In this document: piece by piece, positions 24,159 to 30,828 of the stretch
Position numbering within the stretch: position 1 is the stretch's first letter
Layout of the letters: every line of letters begins with the position of its first letter
Assembly (NCBI GenBank): GCA_002448395.1
Contig: DJXS01000100.1
Location: 1 to 34,562, forward strand
Source: Lachnospiraceae bacterium UBA6998
GTDB taxonomy: Bacteria > Bacillota > Clostridia > Lachnospirales > Lachnospiraceae
Reading direction: 5' to 3'
Length of the DNA: 34,562 nucleotides
Position numbers and translations under genes: made by a program
Notes under the pieces: generated by a model
Seen by the model: only the letters and a program-made list of their open reading frames with translations
What the model was told of the DNA's origin: nothing
Databases searched by the model: none

Positions 24159-24207
24159 GGGTAATATAACCATTGTCAGCAGAGAGCTGACACATTATCA
24201 ATTACCC
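24159..24207. other. Nested two-tier inverted repeat
   Basis: Outer arms GGGTAAT (24159-24165) and ATTACCC (24201-24207) enclose inner arms TGTCAGC (24174-24180) and GCTGACA (24186-24192). Both pairs are perfect 7-mers, the two gaps between tiers are both exactly eight bases, and the loop is AGAGA. As RNA it would be a 49-base hairpin with a symmetric internal loop; as DNA, two co-centred dyads for a dimeric protein. A run of C, not U, follows. I do not recognise a known family. Confidence 0.7.
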
Positions 24208-24241
24208 CCCTATACATTATTAACATCCCCTAAGAGATGGA

Positions 24242-24286
24242 GCTCCGTTCTGAGGCTTAAGCCCGGAATGGGGCTTTGTTTCTTTG
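24242..24286 (+). terminator. Intrinsic terminator downstream of fhs
   Basis: GCTCCGTTC (24242-24250) pairs with GAATGGGGC (24266-24274) with two G-U wobbles, and the inner GGC/GCC closes a TTAA loop. TTTGTTTCTTTG follows. This is the best-placed transcription end for fhs. Confidence 0.7.
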
Positions 24287-24416
24287 AGGGGGTGTTTTTT
24301 TATCCCCTGCGGAAGAGATTTGTGGTATTGTAGTATATATTCAGTAGTGCGATATTTTGACAGTAATGTGGAAGGACCGGTGCTGTTAAGGAGGCCGGGT
24401 TTTTGGAAGGATAGAT

Positions 24417-25919
24417 ATGAAGACAGCGTATATCGGCGGTATTATACTGGACGGCACCAGGGACATGGTGCCGCAGAAGGGAAAGACAGTCATTGTGGAG
24501 AACGGCAGGATCGCGGACATTATCTCCGCGGACGAGCTTGTGCCCTCAGACTGCAGGATCGTGAATATCAGGGGCTGTTATTTGATGCCCGGACTGATCA
24601 ATCTTCACGTACATCTCAATTCCGGCGGAAAGCCTTCTGCCAGGAAGAAAGAGCCGGGAGACTACGTGCGCCTTGCAGAGATCGCTGCCTCCAACAAGAT
24701 TGCCGGAGAGGGCGTGCGCGCGCTTATGAGGGGCTACGCAAATACAGCGCTTCACAGCGGCGTGACCACGATCAGGACTGTCGGCGGCATTTCCGATTTT
24801 GACGGAAGACTCCGGGATGAGATCGAAAAGGGATGCAGAGCAAGGCTCAGAGCCGGTGAGGAAGGTGTGCGCAGCGGAGGAAGCCTGGCGGAGACGATCC
24901 GGAAGGCGAGAACGGGCATGTCCAGAATTCCGGCGGGCGCTGCGGCTCCGGAGGGACTCGGCGCGCTTCTGCGGGGAGGTACATCAGGAGAGACAATGCC
25001 CGGTCCCAGGATCCTGACCGGCAATAAGGGCATCTCGGTGCCCGGCGGACATATGGCGGGATCTCTCGCCTACGCTGTTTCTACGCCGGAAGAGGCTGTA
25101 CAGTGCGTGCGCAGGATCGCGGCGGAACGGCCTGACCTGATCAAACTGATGATCACCGGCGGGATCATGGATGCGGAGAAAGAGGGAGAGCCCGGAGTCA
25201 TGAAGATGCCTCCGGAGATCATCGAGGCGGCCTGCAAAGAAGCCCACAACAGAAAACTCCCGGTGGCGGCCCATGTAGAGAGCACAGAGGGAGTTGTCGC
25301 CGCTCTCAGGGCGGGTGTGGACACGATCGAACACGGCGCTATGCCGACGAACGAGATGATGGAGCTCTTTAAGGAGAAGGGTTCCTGCCTTGTGACGACG
25401 ATCTCTCCGGTCATTCCGCTGGCGCTTTTTGATACAAACAGGACAAATGCGCGGTCTATGGACCGATACAATGCGGGGATCGTCCTGCGCGGTATCGTTG
25501 AGTGCGCCAGAAGAGCACTCAGGGAAGGAATCCCTGTAGGTCTGGGCACGGATACGGGATGCCCCTATGTCACCCATTATGATATGTGGCGCGAACTTCA
25601 CTACTTCAATACTTTCTGCGGCGTCTCCGAGGCCTTTGCGCTCTACAGCGCAACTCTTGGAAACGCGAAGATCGCCGGAATTGACTCGGAGACAGGCAGC
25701 ATCGAGGTTGGAAAGGCTGCGGATTTCCTCATCACGGCGGGCAATCCTCTGGAGAGCCTGCGCGCGCTGAGAAAGCCTAAGATGGTGGTCGCAAGGGGTG
25801 TGCTGATCAAAACCCCTGTTGTCAAAAAGAATGTGGAGATGGAGCAGTCTCTTGACAGCCTTCTCCGCTACGGATATGAAGATCTGGATGTTCTGCTGAA
25901 GAAAGGAACAGGCAGATGA
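24417..25919 (+). CDS. Amidohydrolase-family metal-dependent hydrolase
   Basis: 500 residues of the imidazolonepropionase-like/Xaa-Pro dipeptidase-like amidohydrolase group. Metal ligands are visible: H64-x-H66 in P-G-L-I-N-L-H-V-H-L, Lys 243 as a possible carbamylated bridge, H286 (V-A-A-H-V-E-S-T), H306 (D-T-I-E-H-G) and D379 (G-L-G-T-D-T-G). It should hydrolyse a C-N bond in a cyclic amide or N-acyl dipeptide; the substrate is not inferable. No signal peptide, so cytoplasmic. Between I-E-K-G and M-P-G-P-R-I-L, where relatives have only a few residues, it has about 54 extra (roughly 141-194), rich in Arg, Gly and Ala. Ribosome site GGAAGGAT. Its TGA overlaps the next ATG. Confidence 0.85.
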   Translation: MKTAYIGGIILDGTRDMVPQKGKTVIVENGRIADIISADELVPSDCRIVNIRGCYLMPGLINLHVHLNSGGKPSARKKEPGDYVRLAEIAASNKIAGEGVRALMRGYANTALHSGVTTIRTVGGISDFDGRLRDEIEKGCRARLRAGEEGVRSGGSLAETIRKARTGMSRIPAGAAAPEGLGALLRGGTSGETMPGPRILTGNKGISVPGGHMAGSLAYAVSTPEEAVQCVRRIAAERPDLIKLMITGGIMDAEKEGEPGVMKMPPEIIEAACKEAHNRKLPVAAHVESTEGVVAALRAGVDTIEHGAMPTNEMMELFKEKGSCLVTTISPVIPLALFDTNRTNARSMDRYNAGIVLRGIVECARRALREGIPVGLGTDTGCPYVTHYDMWRELHYFNTFCGVSEAFALYSATLGNAKIAGIDSETGSIEVGKAADFLITAGNPLESLRALRKPKMVVARGVLIKTPVVKKNVEMEQSLDSLLRYGYEDLDVLLKKGTGR

Positions 25920-26575
25920 GCAGGAGGACCGAGGGAAACCGGCGGCTTTACGAAGCCCAGGACATGGTCAGGATCTCCAGCAGTTCCTGCGCGGGCTGCG
26001 GTGCATGCTGCAGGGAGATGTCAGATACGATCGTCCTGGACCCTTACGATGTGTGGCAGCTGGGTATTATCACCGGGAAAACTTTTGAAGAACTGATGGG
26101 AGCAGGGATCGATCTGCATGTGGAGGAAGGAGTGATCCTTCCTCACCTTATGATGAGAGAAGAAACCGGAGGCTGCTTCTTTCTGGGAGAGGACGGAAGA
26201 TGCACGATACACGCGTATCGTCCGGGCATCTGCAGGCTCTTTCCGCTCGGCAGGCACTATGACAAAGAAAAGACCTCTTACTTCATCGTCCCCGATGGGT
26301 GCGTGAAGGGAGGTCTGTCCAAAGTCAGGATCGACAGATGGCTCGGGATTCCCGATCTGCCCGCCTACGAGAACTACAAAGCCCGCTGGCATTCTCTGAT
26401 CCGGACGCTCGCGGCCAGAGTCGCGGCGGAGCAGTCCGATGAGACGCGCAGAAACATCGATTTGTATTTTCTTCGATTGTTCTTTATGCTGCCCTATGAG
26501 GGGGCTCAGTCCGCAGACACATTTTATGAGGAAGTGGCGGACAGAATGAAAAAATTCGCGGACGTTGTGCTATGA
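25916..26575 (+). CDS. YkgJ-family cysteine cluster protein
   Basis: 219 residues with the metal-binding cysteine pattern of the YkgJ/CxxCxxCC family (PF03692): C25-x2-C28-x2-C31-C32, then C86, C95, C105 and C128 in G-G-C-F-F, G-R-C-T-I-H, P-G-I-C-R-L-F-P-L-G-R and D-G-C-V-K-G. The family probably binds zinc or an iron-sulphur cluster, and its role is mostly unknown. The ATG overlaps the amidohydrolase stop (ATGA), so the pair is translationally coupled and may work together. It ends two bases from the end of the convergent gene on the other strand, with no terminator between. Confidence 0.88.
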   Translation: MSRRTEGNRRLYEAQDMVRISSSSCAGCGACCREMSDTIVLDPYDVWQLGIITGKTFEELMGAGIDLHVEEGVILPHLMMREETGGCFFLGEDGRCTIHAYRPGICRLFPLGRHYDKEKTSYFIVPDGCVKGGLSKVRIDRWLGIPDLPAYENYKARWHSLIRTLAARVAAEQSDETRRNIDLYFLRLFFMLPYEGAQSADTFYEEVADRMKKFADVVL

Positions 26576-26577
26576 GG

Positions 26578-27762
26578 TCAGCGTCTGTCTACATATTCCG
26601 CATTCATCACCGGCATGCTCATGGAGGAGCCGTCCATCATTCGGGCGCTCACTTCCCTGTACATGCCGTATATTTTGCACGGAACTCCTTCGGGAGGAAG
26701 CTGGCCGTGCATTGTCTTGGTATAGGTGGCACACAGCATTCCTGAAGTAAGGCCCAGGAAATCGCCGCTCATCTCAATGAAAACCTCTGTGCTCCCGTCC
26801 GTGCCGGGGCGGATCTCCACAATGGTTCCCTCCACAACGACATTGGTGCCCGTGTACTTGGCGGGGTTGCGGTAAAGAGAAGAGTAACTTGCGGATATGC
26901 AGCCGGCCTTGAACTCCTCGGGAGTAGGCGTGGTGCAGGTGACCTCCAGCGTGCAGACGCTGTCCTCGTAATGGATCTCCAGGATGTAGCGCTGTTTTGG
27001 CTCGAGGGTCACAGACTCTGCCAGCGTCCATTTATCCACCTGCTCAGAAGTGCGGTCCGCATACTTGGCAGTTACCGTCAGATCCTTGCAGCCGGTGGCG
27101 ATCACAGTTCCCTCCTCGGTGCTTCCCTTGTAGGAAGCCGTCAGACGGACGATCTCCCGGGTGGTGCACTGGATGGAGAGCGTGCAGGAGAATCCCTCAT
27201 ACTCGATATTGACGGTCGTGATCTTATCCTTCTCCAGTACTGAAGGGTTGGCGACCCGCCATCCGCTCTCCACAGGAGTCTTGTTTCCGTCTCGGATCGC
27301 ATAGACATGGATTCCCGGATTGGTATCCGAGATCTGCGTTCCGGCGGAAGTCTCGCCGTCGTACTCCGCAGTGATCGACTGGATCAGACCCGAGGTGCAC
27401 TGGACCTCACATCGGGTACTGGCCTTCTGGTAGGTGATCGTGACGACGCTGACCTTCGCGTCTTCCAGCGTCTGAGGCTCCGCTATGGACCAGCCGGTGA
27501 CTTGTTCGCTGTGGCCGTCCTTGAAATAGGCTGTCACGATAAATCCTGTGTTTTTGTCATCAAGAACAGCACCGGCCTTAGTATTTCCGGTGTATTCTGC
27601 CGTGATATGGTCGACGATCTTCCTCTTGGGCTTTACGCCGATGACAATGGCGGTAATGACCGCAGCTGCCAGCAGCACTGTAGCAGCGATCAGAAAACAC
27701 TTGCGGTGCTCTTCCCAAAAGGTATTATTGCCCGCGCCGCCGGGCTTCGTGCCTTTGTTCAT
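26578..27762 (-). CDS. Membrane-anchored protein with three Ig-like repeats and OB-like C-terminus
   Basis: 394 residues; no named family that I can place. A basic cytoplasmic N-terminus is followed by one membrane helix (about 24-43). Then come three repeats of about 75 residues, each opening with I-T-A-E-Y, I-T-A-E-Y-D-G or L-T-A-S-Y-K-G, containing a conserved Trp, and ending in a paired-cysteine strand (C-E-V-Q-C, C-T-L-S-I-Q-C, C-T-L-E-V-T-C). These look like bacterial Ig-like folds outside the membrane. The last part (about 285-394), with Y-R-N-P-A-K-Y-T-G-T-N-V-V-V-E-G, resembles OB-fold domains of the tRNA_anti-like type. The start follows GAGGTGG. A minus-strand TATAAT lies at 27878-27883. 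The only clear minus-strand gene in the window. Confidence 0.75.
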   Translation of the reverse strand: MNKGTKPGGAGNNTFWEEHRKCFLIAATVLLAAAVITAIVIGVKPKRKIVDHITAEYTGNTKAGAVLDDKNTGFIVTAYFKDGHSEQVTGWSIAEPQTLEDAKVSVVTITYQKASTRCEVQCTSGLIQSITAEYDGETSAGTQISDTNPGIHVYAIRDGNKTPVESGWRVANPSVLEKDKITTVNIEYEGFSCTLSIQCTTREIVRLTASYKGSTEEGTVIATGCKDLTVTAKYADRTSEQVDKWTLAESVTLEPKQRYILEIHYEDSVCTLEVTCTTPTPEEFKAGCISASYSSLYRNPAKYTGTNVVVEGTIVEIRPGTDGSTEVFIEMSGDFLGLTSGMLCATYTKTMHGQLPPEGVPCKIYGMYREVSARMMDGSSMSMPVMNAEYVDRR

Positions 27763-27877
27763 CTGTCCACCTCACTTGAATTCCTGTGTGGGATGTCTGT
27801 AATTCCAATACTAAAAACGTCAAAATACTGCCCGTCTTACGCTCGCGCAAACCCGATGTTTATCGATTTATACTAAT

Positions 27878-27883
27878 ATTATA
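27878..27883 (-). promoter_or_regulatory. Candidate -10 of the Ig-repeat gene
   Basis: Perfect TATAAT on the minus strand about 116 bases upstream of the start. The -35 at the right distance is weak, TTTTCT. TTGACG with TACAGA closer to the gene is an alternative. Confidence 0.3.
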
Positions 27884-27895
27884 TCGGCTAAATGC

Positions 27896-27924
27896 TTGAC
27901 AGAAAAGCACAAGAGGGATAGCAT
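27896..27924 (+). promoter_or_regulatory. Promoter of the metal-resistance operon
   Basis: Consensus TTGACA (27896-27901), a 17-base spacer and TAGCAT (27919-27924). Transcription would start near 27931, right at the edge of the ArsR operator, so repressor binding should block initiation. Confidence 0.7.
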
Positions 27925-27930
27925 ATAAAC

Positions 27931-27958
27931 AAACATATGAATAAATGTTCAAATGTTT
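27931..27958 (+). promoter_or_regulatory. ArsR/SmtB-type operator
   Basis: AAACATATGAA, six bases, then TTCAAATGTTT: an inverted repeat matching at 10 of 11 positions. Its core is TGAA-N6-TTCA, the known half-site arrangement of CzrA, ZiaR and SmtB operators. It sits just after the -10 and 14 bases before the first possible start of the repressor gene, so autoregulation is the natural reading. Confidence 0.85.
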
Positions 27959-27972
27959 GAAGTTCTATTTAG

Positions 27973-28380
27973 ATGAAGATTTTAAAGACCGGAAAGCAGG
28001 AAATGGGAAAAATGAGAATTTATGCCGCGGCGGAAGCGCCGTGCTGTGATGAGAAAGAAGTGCATGAGGACAAGGTGCGCTTTGTCCATGAGAACATGCC
28101 TTCAGAGGATGATCTCTACGATCTGGCGGAGCTGTTCAAGGCATTCGGGGATTCCACAAGAATTCGTATACTGTTCGCGCTCTTCGAGGCGGATATCTGT
28201 GTGTGCGATCTGGCGGAGTCGCTGGGCATGACACAGTCCGCGATCTCGCATCAGCTGCGCCTGCTCAAACAGGCGGGACTTGTGAACGGACGCCGGGAAG
28301 GGAAGCAGATCATCTATTATCTGGCGGATGAACATGTAAGGACCATTATCGCGATGGGGTTGGAGCACATTAACGAATGA
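27973..28380 (+). CDS. ArsR/SmtB-family metal-sensing repressor
   Basis: Winged-helix repressor, 135 residues from ATG 27973. In-frame ATGs at 28003 and 28012 are also possible, and the last, M-R-I-Y-A-A-A, has an AGGA at better spacing. The HTH is L-A-E-S-L-G-M-T-Q-S-A-I-S-H-Q-L-R-L-L. Two metal sites can be seen: C-V-C-D (C76, C78) with N-terminal C24-C25, as in CadC-type alpha3N sites; and D119-x-H121 ... H132-x2-E135, with exactly the spacing of the SmtB/CzrA alpha5 zinc site. Having both suggests response to Zn plus Cd or Pb. It should release its operator when metal binds and free expression of the HMA protein and ATPase. Confidence 0.93.
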   Translation: MKILKTGKQEMGKMRIYAAAEAPCCDEKEVHEDKVRFVHENMPSEDDLYDLAELFKAFGDSTRIRILFALFEADICVCDLAESLGMTQSAISHQLRLLKQAGLVNGRREGKQIIYYLADEHVRTIIAMGLEHINE

Positions 28381-28384
28381 AAAA

Positions 28385-28436
28385 ATCATGCGCTCAAAAC
28401 GAGGAGCGCATGATCAGGAGCTGCACCGGAGGTGCA
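28385..28436. other. Two consecutive hairpins between arsR and the HMA gene
   Basis: ATCATGCGCTC (28385-28395) pairs perfectly with GAGCGCATGAT (28404-28414); TGCACC (28422-28427) pairs with GGTGCA (28431-28436) around GGA. On the plus strand no U-run follows, so they are more likely stability or processing elements; on the minus strand the first would read as a terminator followed by T-rich sequence. They may set lower expression of the repressor than of the downstream genes. Confidence 0.6.
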
Positions 28437-28455
28437 TCTACGAAAGGGGACAATT

Positions 28456-28674
28456 ATGAAAAAGACTTACAAGATCGATGTGGACTGTGCAAACTGCGCG
28501 AACAAGATGGAGGACGCAGCGAAGAAGACAGCCGGCGTCAAGGACGCGACGGTCAACTTCATGGCGCTGAAGATGAAGGTGGAGTTCGAGGACGGCGCAG
28601 AGCCCGCAGAAGTGATGCAGGAAGTGCGCAAGAACTGCAAGATCGTCGAGGATGACTGCGAGATCTTCCTGTAA
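28456..28674 (+). CDS. Free-standing heavy-metal-associated (HMA) domain protein
   Basis: 72-residue ferredoxin-like HMA domain. The metal loop is D-V-D-C11-A-N-C14-A, the C-x2-C type, and K-D-A-T-V-N-F is the usual second-strand pattern. Two more Cys (about 57 and 66) and an acidic D-D-C-E near the end could add ligands. Domains with Asp next to the C-x2-C loop favour Zn or Cd over Cu. It is placed between the repressor and a P-type ATPase that lacks this domain, so it likely acts as a separate metal chaperone or regulatory domain of that pump. Start after GAAAGGGGA. Confidence 0.92.
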   Translation: MKKTYKIDVDCANCANKMEDAAKKTAGVKDATVNFMALKMKVEFEDGAEPAEVMQEVRKNCKIVEDDCEIFL

Positions 28675-28711
28675 AGAGACGTGACGGAGGCTCCGCAAGG
28701 AGATTATAAAA

Positions 28712-30697
28712 GTGACTAAACTGACTGAGAATCTGAATAAGAAACAGAAGAATCTGCTGCTGCGTATCATTGGGGCAGCAGTTATGCTTGTAATTCTATA
28801 TCTCCTCCCTCTGGAGGATTACCCGGTGCTGCGGTTTCTGCTCTTTCTGATCCCGTATTTCACCGTGGGATATGACGTCCTGCGCAAGGCGTGGAAGGGA
28901 ATCCGAAACCATCAGGTTTTTGACGAGTGCTTCCTGATGGCTGTGGCCACGATTGGCGCGATGATCCTGGGCGAGTATACCGAGGCCGTGGCGGTTATGC
29001 TGTTTTATCAGATCGGAGAGCTGTTTCAAAGTATTGCCGTCGGCAAGAGCCGTCGCAGCATCAGTGATCTGATGGATATCCGCCCTGACTACGCCAATCT
29101 GGAGCAGGACGGCGAAGTGGAGAAGGTAGACCCCGATGAGGTCGAAGTCGGCAGTATCATTGTGATCCGGCCGGGCGAGAAGGTTCCGATCGACGGTATC
29201 GTTGTAGAGGGAATTTCCTCACTTAATACCAGTGCCCTGACCGGTGAGAGTCTTCCCAGAGACGTGAAGCCGGGCGACGAGATCATCAGCGGCTCTGTAA
29301 ATATGAGCGGCCTGCTGCGTGTCGAGACTACCAAGGAATTCGATGAGTCCACCGCCTCCAAGATCCTGGAACTGGTGGAGAACGCGGGCGAGCGTAAGGC
29401 TAAGTCCGAACAGTTTATAACCAAATTCGCGAGATGGTACACGCCTGCGGTATGTTACAGCGCACTGGCGCTCGCGATCCTGGGGCCGCTTGTCAATATT
29501 TTGGTATTTCACGAGCCCAGCACATGGGAGTTGTGGTCTGACTGGATCTACAGGGCTCTCACATTCCTGGTCATCAGCTGTCCCTGCGCGATCGTGGTCA
29601 GCATTCCGCTGTCCTTCTTCGGCGGGATCGGCGGCGCGAGCAGCGAAGGCATCCTGATCAAGGGCTCCAACTTTATGGAGACACTGGCCAACGTCAAATA
29701 TCTGGTCATGGACAAGACCGGAACCATTACCAAAGGCAACTTTGAGGTGACGGCGGTTCACGACGGCCGGGACCAAAATATGGACTCCGCCGAGATCCTG
29801 GAGCTCGCCGCGCTGGCGGAGAGCCACTCCTCACACCCCATTGCGTCGAGCATCCGGCGCGCGTATGAGGCCGGCGGGAAGCCTCTTGAAGCGGGCAGCC
29901 CGGCAGCTGCCGGCAGGGAGCTCGACAAGAGCCGCGTGAGCGATGTGCAGGAAGTCAGCGGCAAGGGCGTGATTGCAGTCGTTGACGGGATGAAGGTCGC
30001 GGCAGGAAATCTCAAGCTGATGAAGATGCTTGAAGTTGAATGTGAGCCGTGCCATCATGTGGGGACTATTGTATATGTGGCGAAAGGTGCCGTAGACGGT
30101 CCTCTCTCCTATATCGGCCATGTAGTCATCTCTGATGAGATCAAGCCGACTTCCGCTGAGGCGGTCAGTTCCTTGAAGAAGGCCGGCGTCATGAAAACTG
30201 TCATGCTGACCGGCGATATCACTTCCATGGCGGAGAGTGTCGCTAAGGAAGTGGGCATGGATGAAGTACATGCGGAGCTCCTTCCGGAAGACAAAGTGAC
30301 ATATGTGGAGAAGCTCATTGCTGAGAAGAACGCTCAGGCAGGACCTAATGCTGCTCTTGCTTTTGTCGGAGACGGCATCAACGACGCGCCGGTCCTCGCC
30401 ATTGCTGACCTGGGTATTGCGATGGGAGCCCTCGGTTCTGACGCAGCCATTGAGGCGGCAGATGTGGTCCTTATGGATGACGACCCGGCTAAGATCGTCA
30501 AGGCTATCCGAATTGCGCGCAAGTGCATCCGTATTGTCAACGAGAATATTTGGTTTGCCATCGGCGTGAAGTTCCTGTGCCTGATTCTCGGTGCAATGGG
30601 CATCGCGAATATGTGGCTCGCGATCTTTGCGGACGTGGGCGTTATGGTGCTCTGCGTGCTGAACTCGGTAAGGGCATTGTTTGTGAAAAATGTGTAA
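28712..30697 (+). CDS. P1B-2 heavy-metal exporting ATPase (Zn/Cd/Pb)
   Basis: Membrane ATPase, 661 residues, GTG start at 28712 after AAGGAGAT. Actuator T-G-E-S at 177-180, membrane C-P-C at 290-292, phosphorylation D-K-T-G-T with D334, and hinge G-D-G-I-N-D-A-P near the end. K620 and D641 in the last two membrane helices have the same 21-residue spacing as the Zn-binding Lys and Asp of ZntA, which marks the P1B-2 (Zn2+/Cd2+/Pb2+ export) group. There is no N-terminal HMA domain; the 72-residue protein encoded just before supplies one. Close to CadA/ZntA in function. Expression should be induced by metal through the ArsR-type repressor. Confidence 0.95.
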   Translation: MTKLTENLNKKQKNLLLRIIGAAVMLVILYLLPLEDYPVLRFLLFLIPYFTVGYDVLRKAWKGIRNHQVFDECFLMAVATIGAMILGEYTEAVAVMLFYQIGELFQSIAVGKSRRSISDLMDIRPDYANLEQDGEVEKVDPDEVEVGSIIVIRPGEKVPIDGIVVEGISSLNTSALTGESLPRDVKPGDEIISGSVNMSGLLRVETTKEFDESTASKILELVENAGERKAKSEQFITKFARWYTPAVCYSALALAILGPLVNILVFHEPSTWELWSDWIYRALTFLVISCPCAIVVSIPLSFFGGIGGASSEGILIKGSNFMETLANVKYLVMDKTGTITKGNFEVTAVHDGRDQNMDSAEILELAALAESHSSHPIASSIRRAYEAGGKPLEAGSPAAAGRELDKSRVSDVQEVSGKGVIAVVDGMKVAAGNLKLMKMLEVECEPCHHVGTIVYVAKGAVDGPLSYIGHVVISDEIKPTSAEAVSSLKKAGVMKTVMLTGDITSMAESVAKEVGMDEVHAELLPEDKVTYVEKLIAEKNAQAGPNAALAFVGDGINDAPVLAIADLGIAMGALGSDAAIEAADVVLMDDDPAKIVKAIRIARKCIRIVNENIWFAIGVKFLCLILGAMGIANMWLAIFADVGVMVLCVLNSVRALFVKNV

Positions 30698-30715
30698 TTT
30701 CTGATTTTGTGCGGA

Positions 30716-30777
30716 GGCTGTCGCAAGTTTATGAGCTGCCCGGTGGGGCGGTTTGTCGACTTGCGGGGGCCTTTTTT
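30716..30777 (+). terminator. Intrinsic terminator of the metal-resistance operon
   Basis: GGC (30716-30718) and CGCAAGT (30722-30728) pair with ACTTGCG (30759-30765) and GCC (30769-30771), leaving a three-base internal loop, followed by TTTTTT. The 30-base apical part can fold further (CTGCCC with GGGGCGG). Placed 18 bases after the ATPase stop. Confidence 0.82.
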
Positions 30778-30828
30778 GTGTGCTCTGGTGTTATCTGCCT
30801 TCCTGGTTTGCCAGGTGTCTGGCTGAAT

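Larger units (their letters stand above)
24098..24416. other. 319-base intergenic region after fhs
   Basis: Gene-free stretch containing, in order: a weak dyad (CCTAA-T-TTAGG at 24115-24125) followed by TTTTT, possibly a first weak stop; the nested dyad element at 24159-24207; the stronger terminator at 24242-24286; and a loose AGGGG/CCCCT stem around a T-run at 24287-24310. Towards the next gene, TTGTAG (24328-24333) and GATATT (24351-24356) are 17 bases apart and could be a promoter, and TTGACA occurs at 24357-24362 without a convincing -10. No coding potential is seen. Confidence 0.6.
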
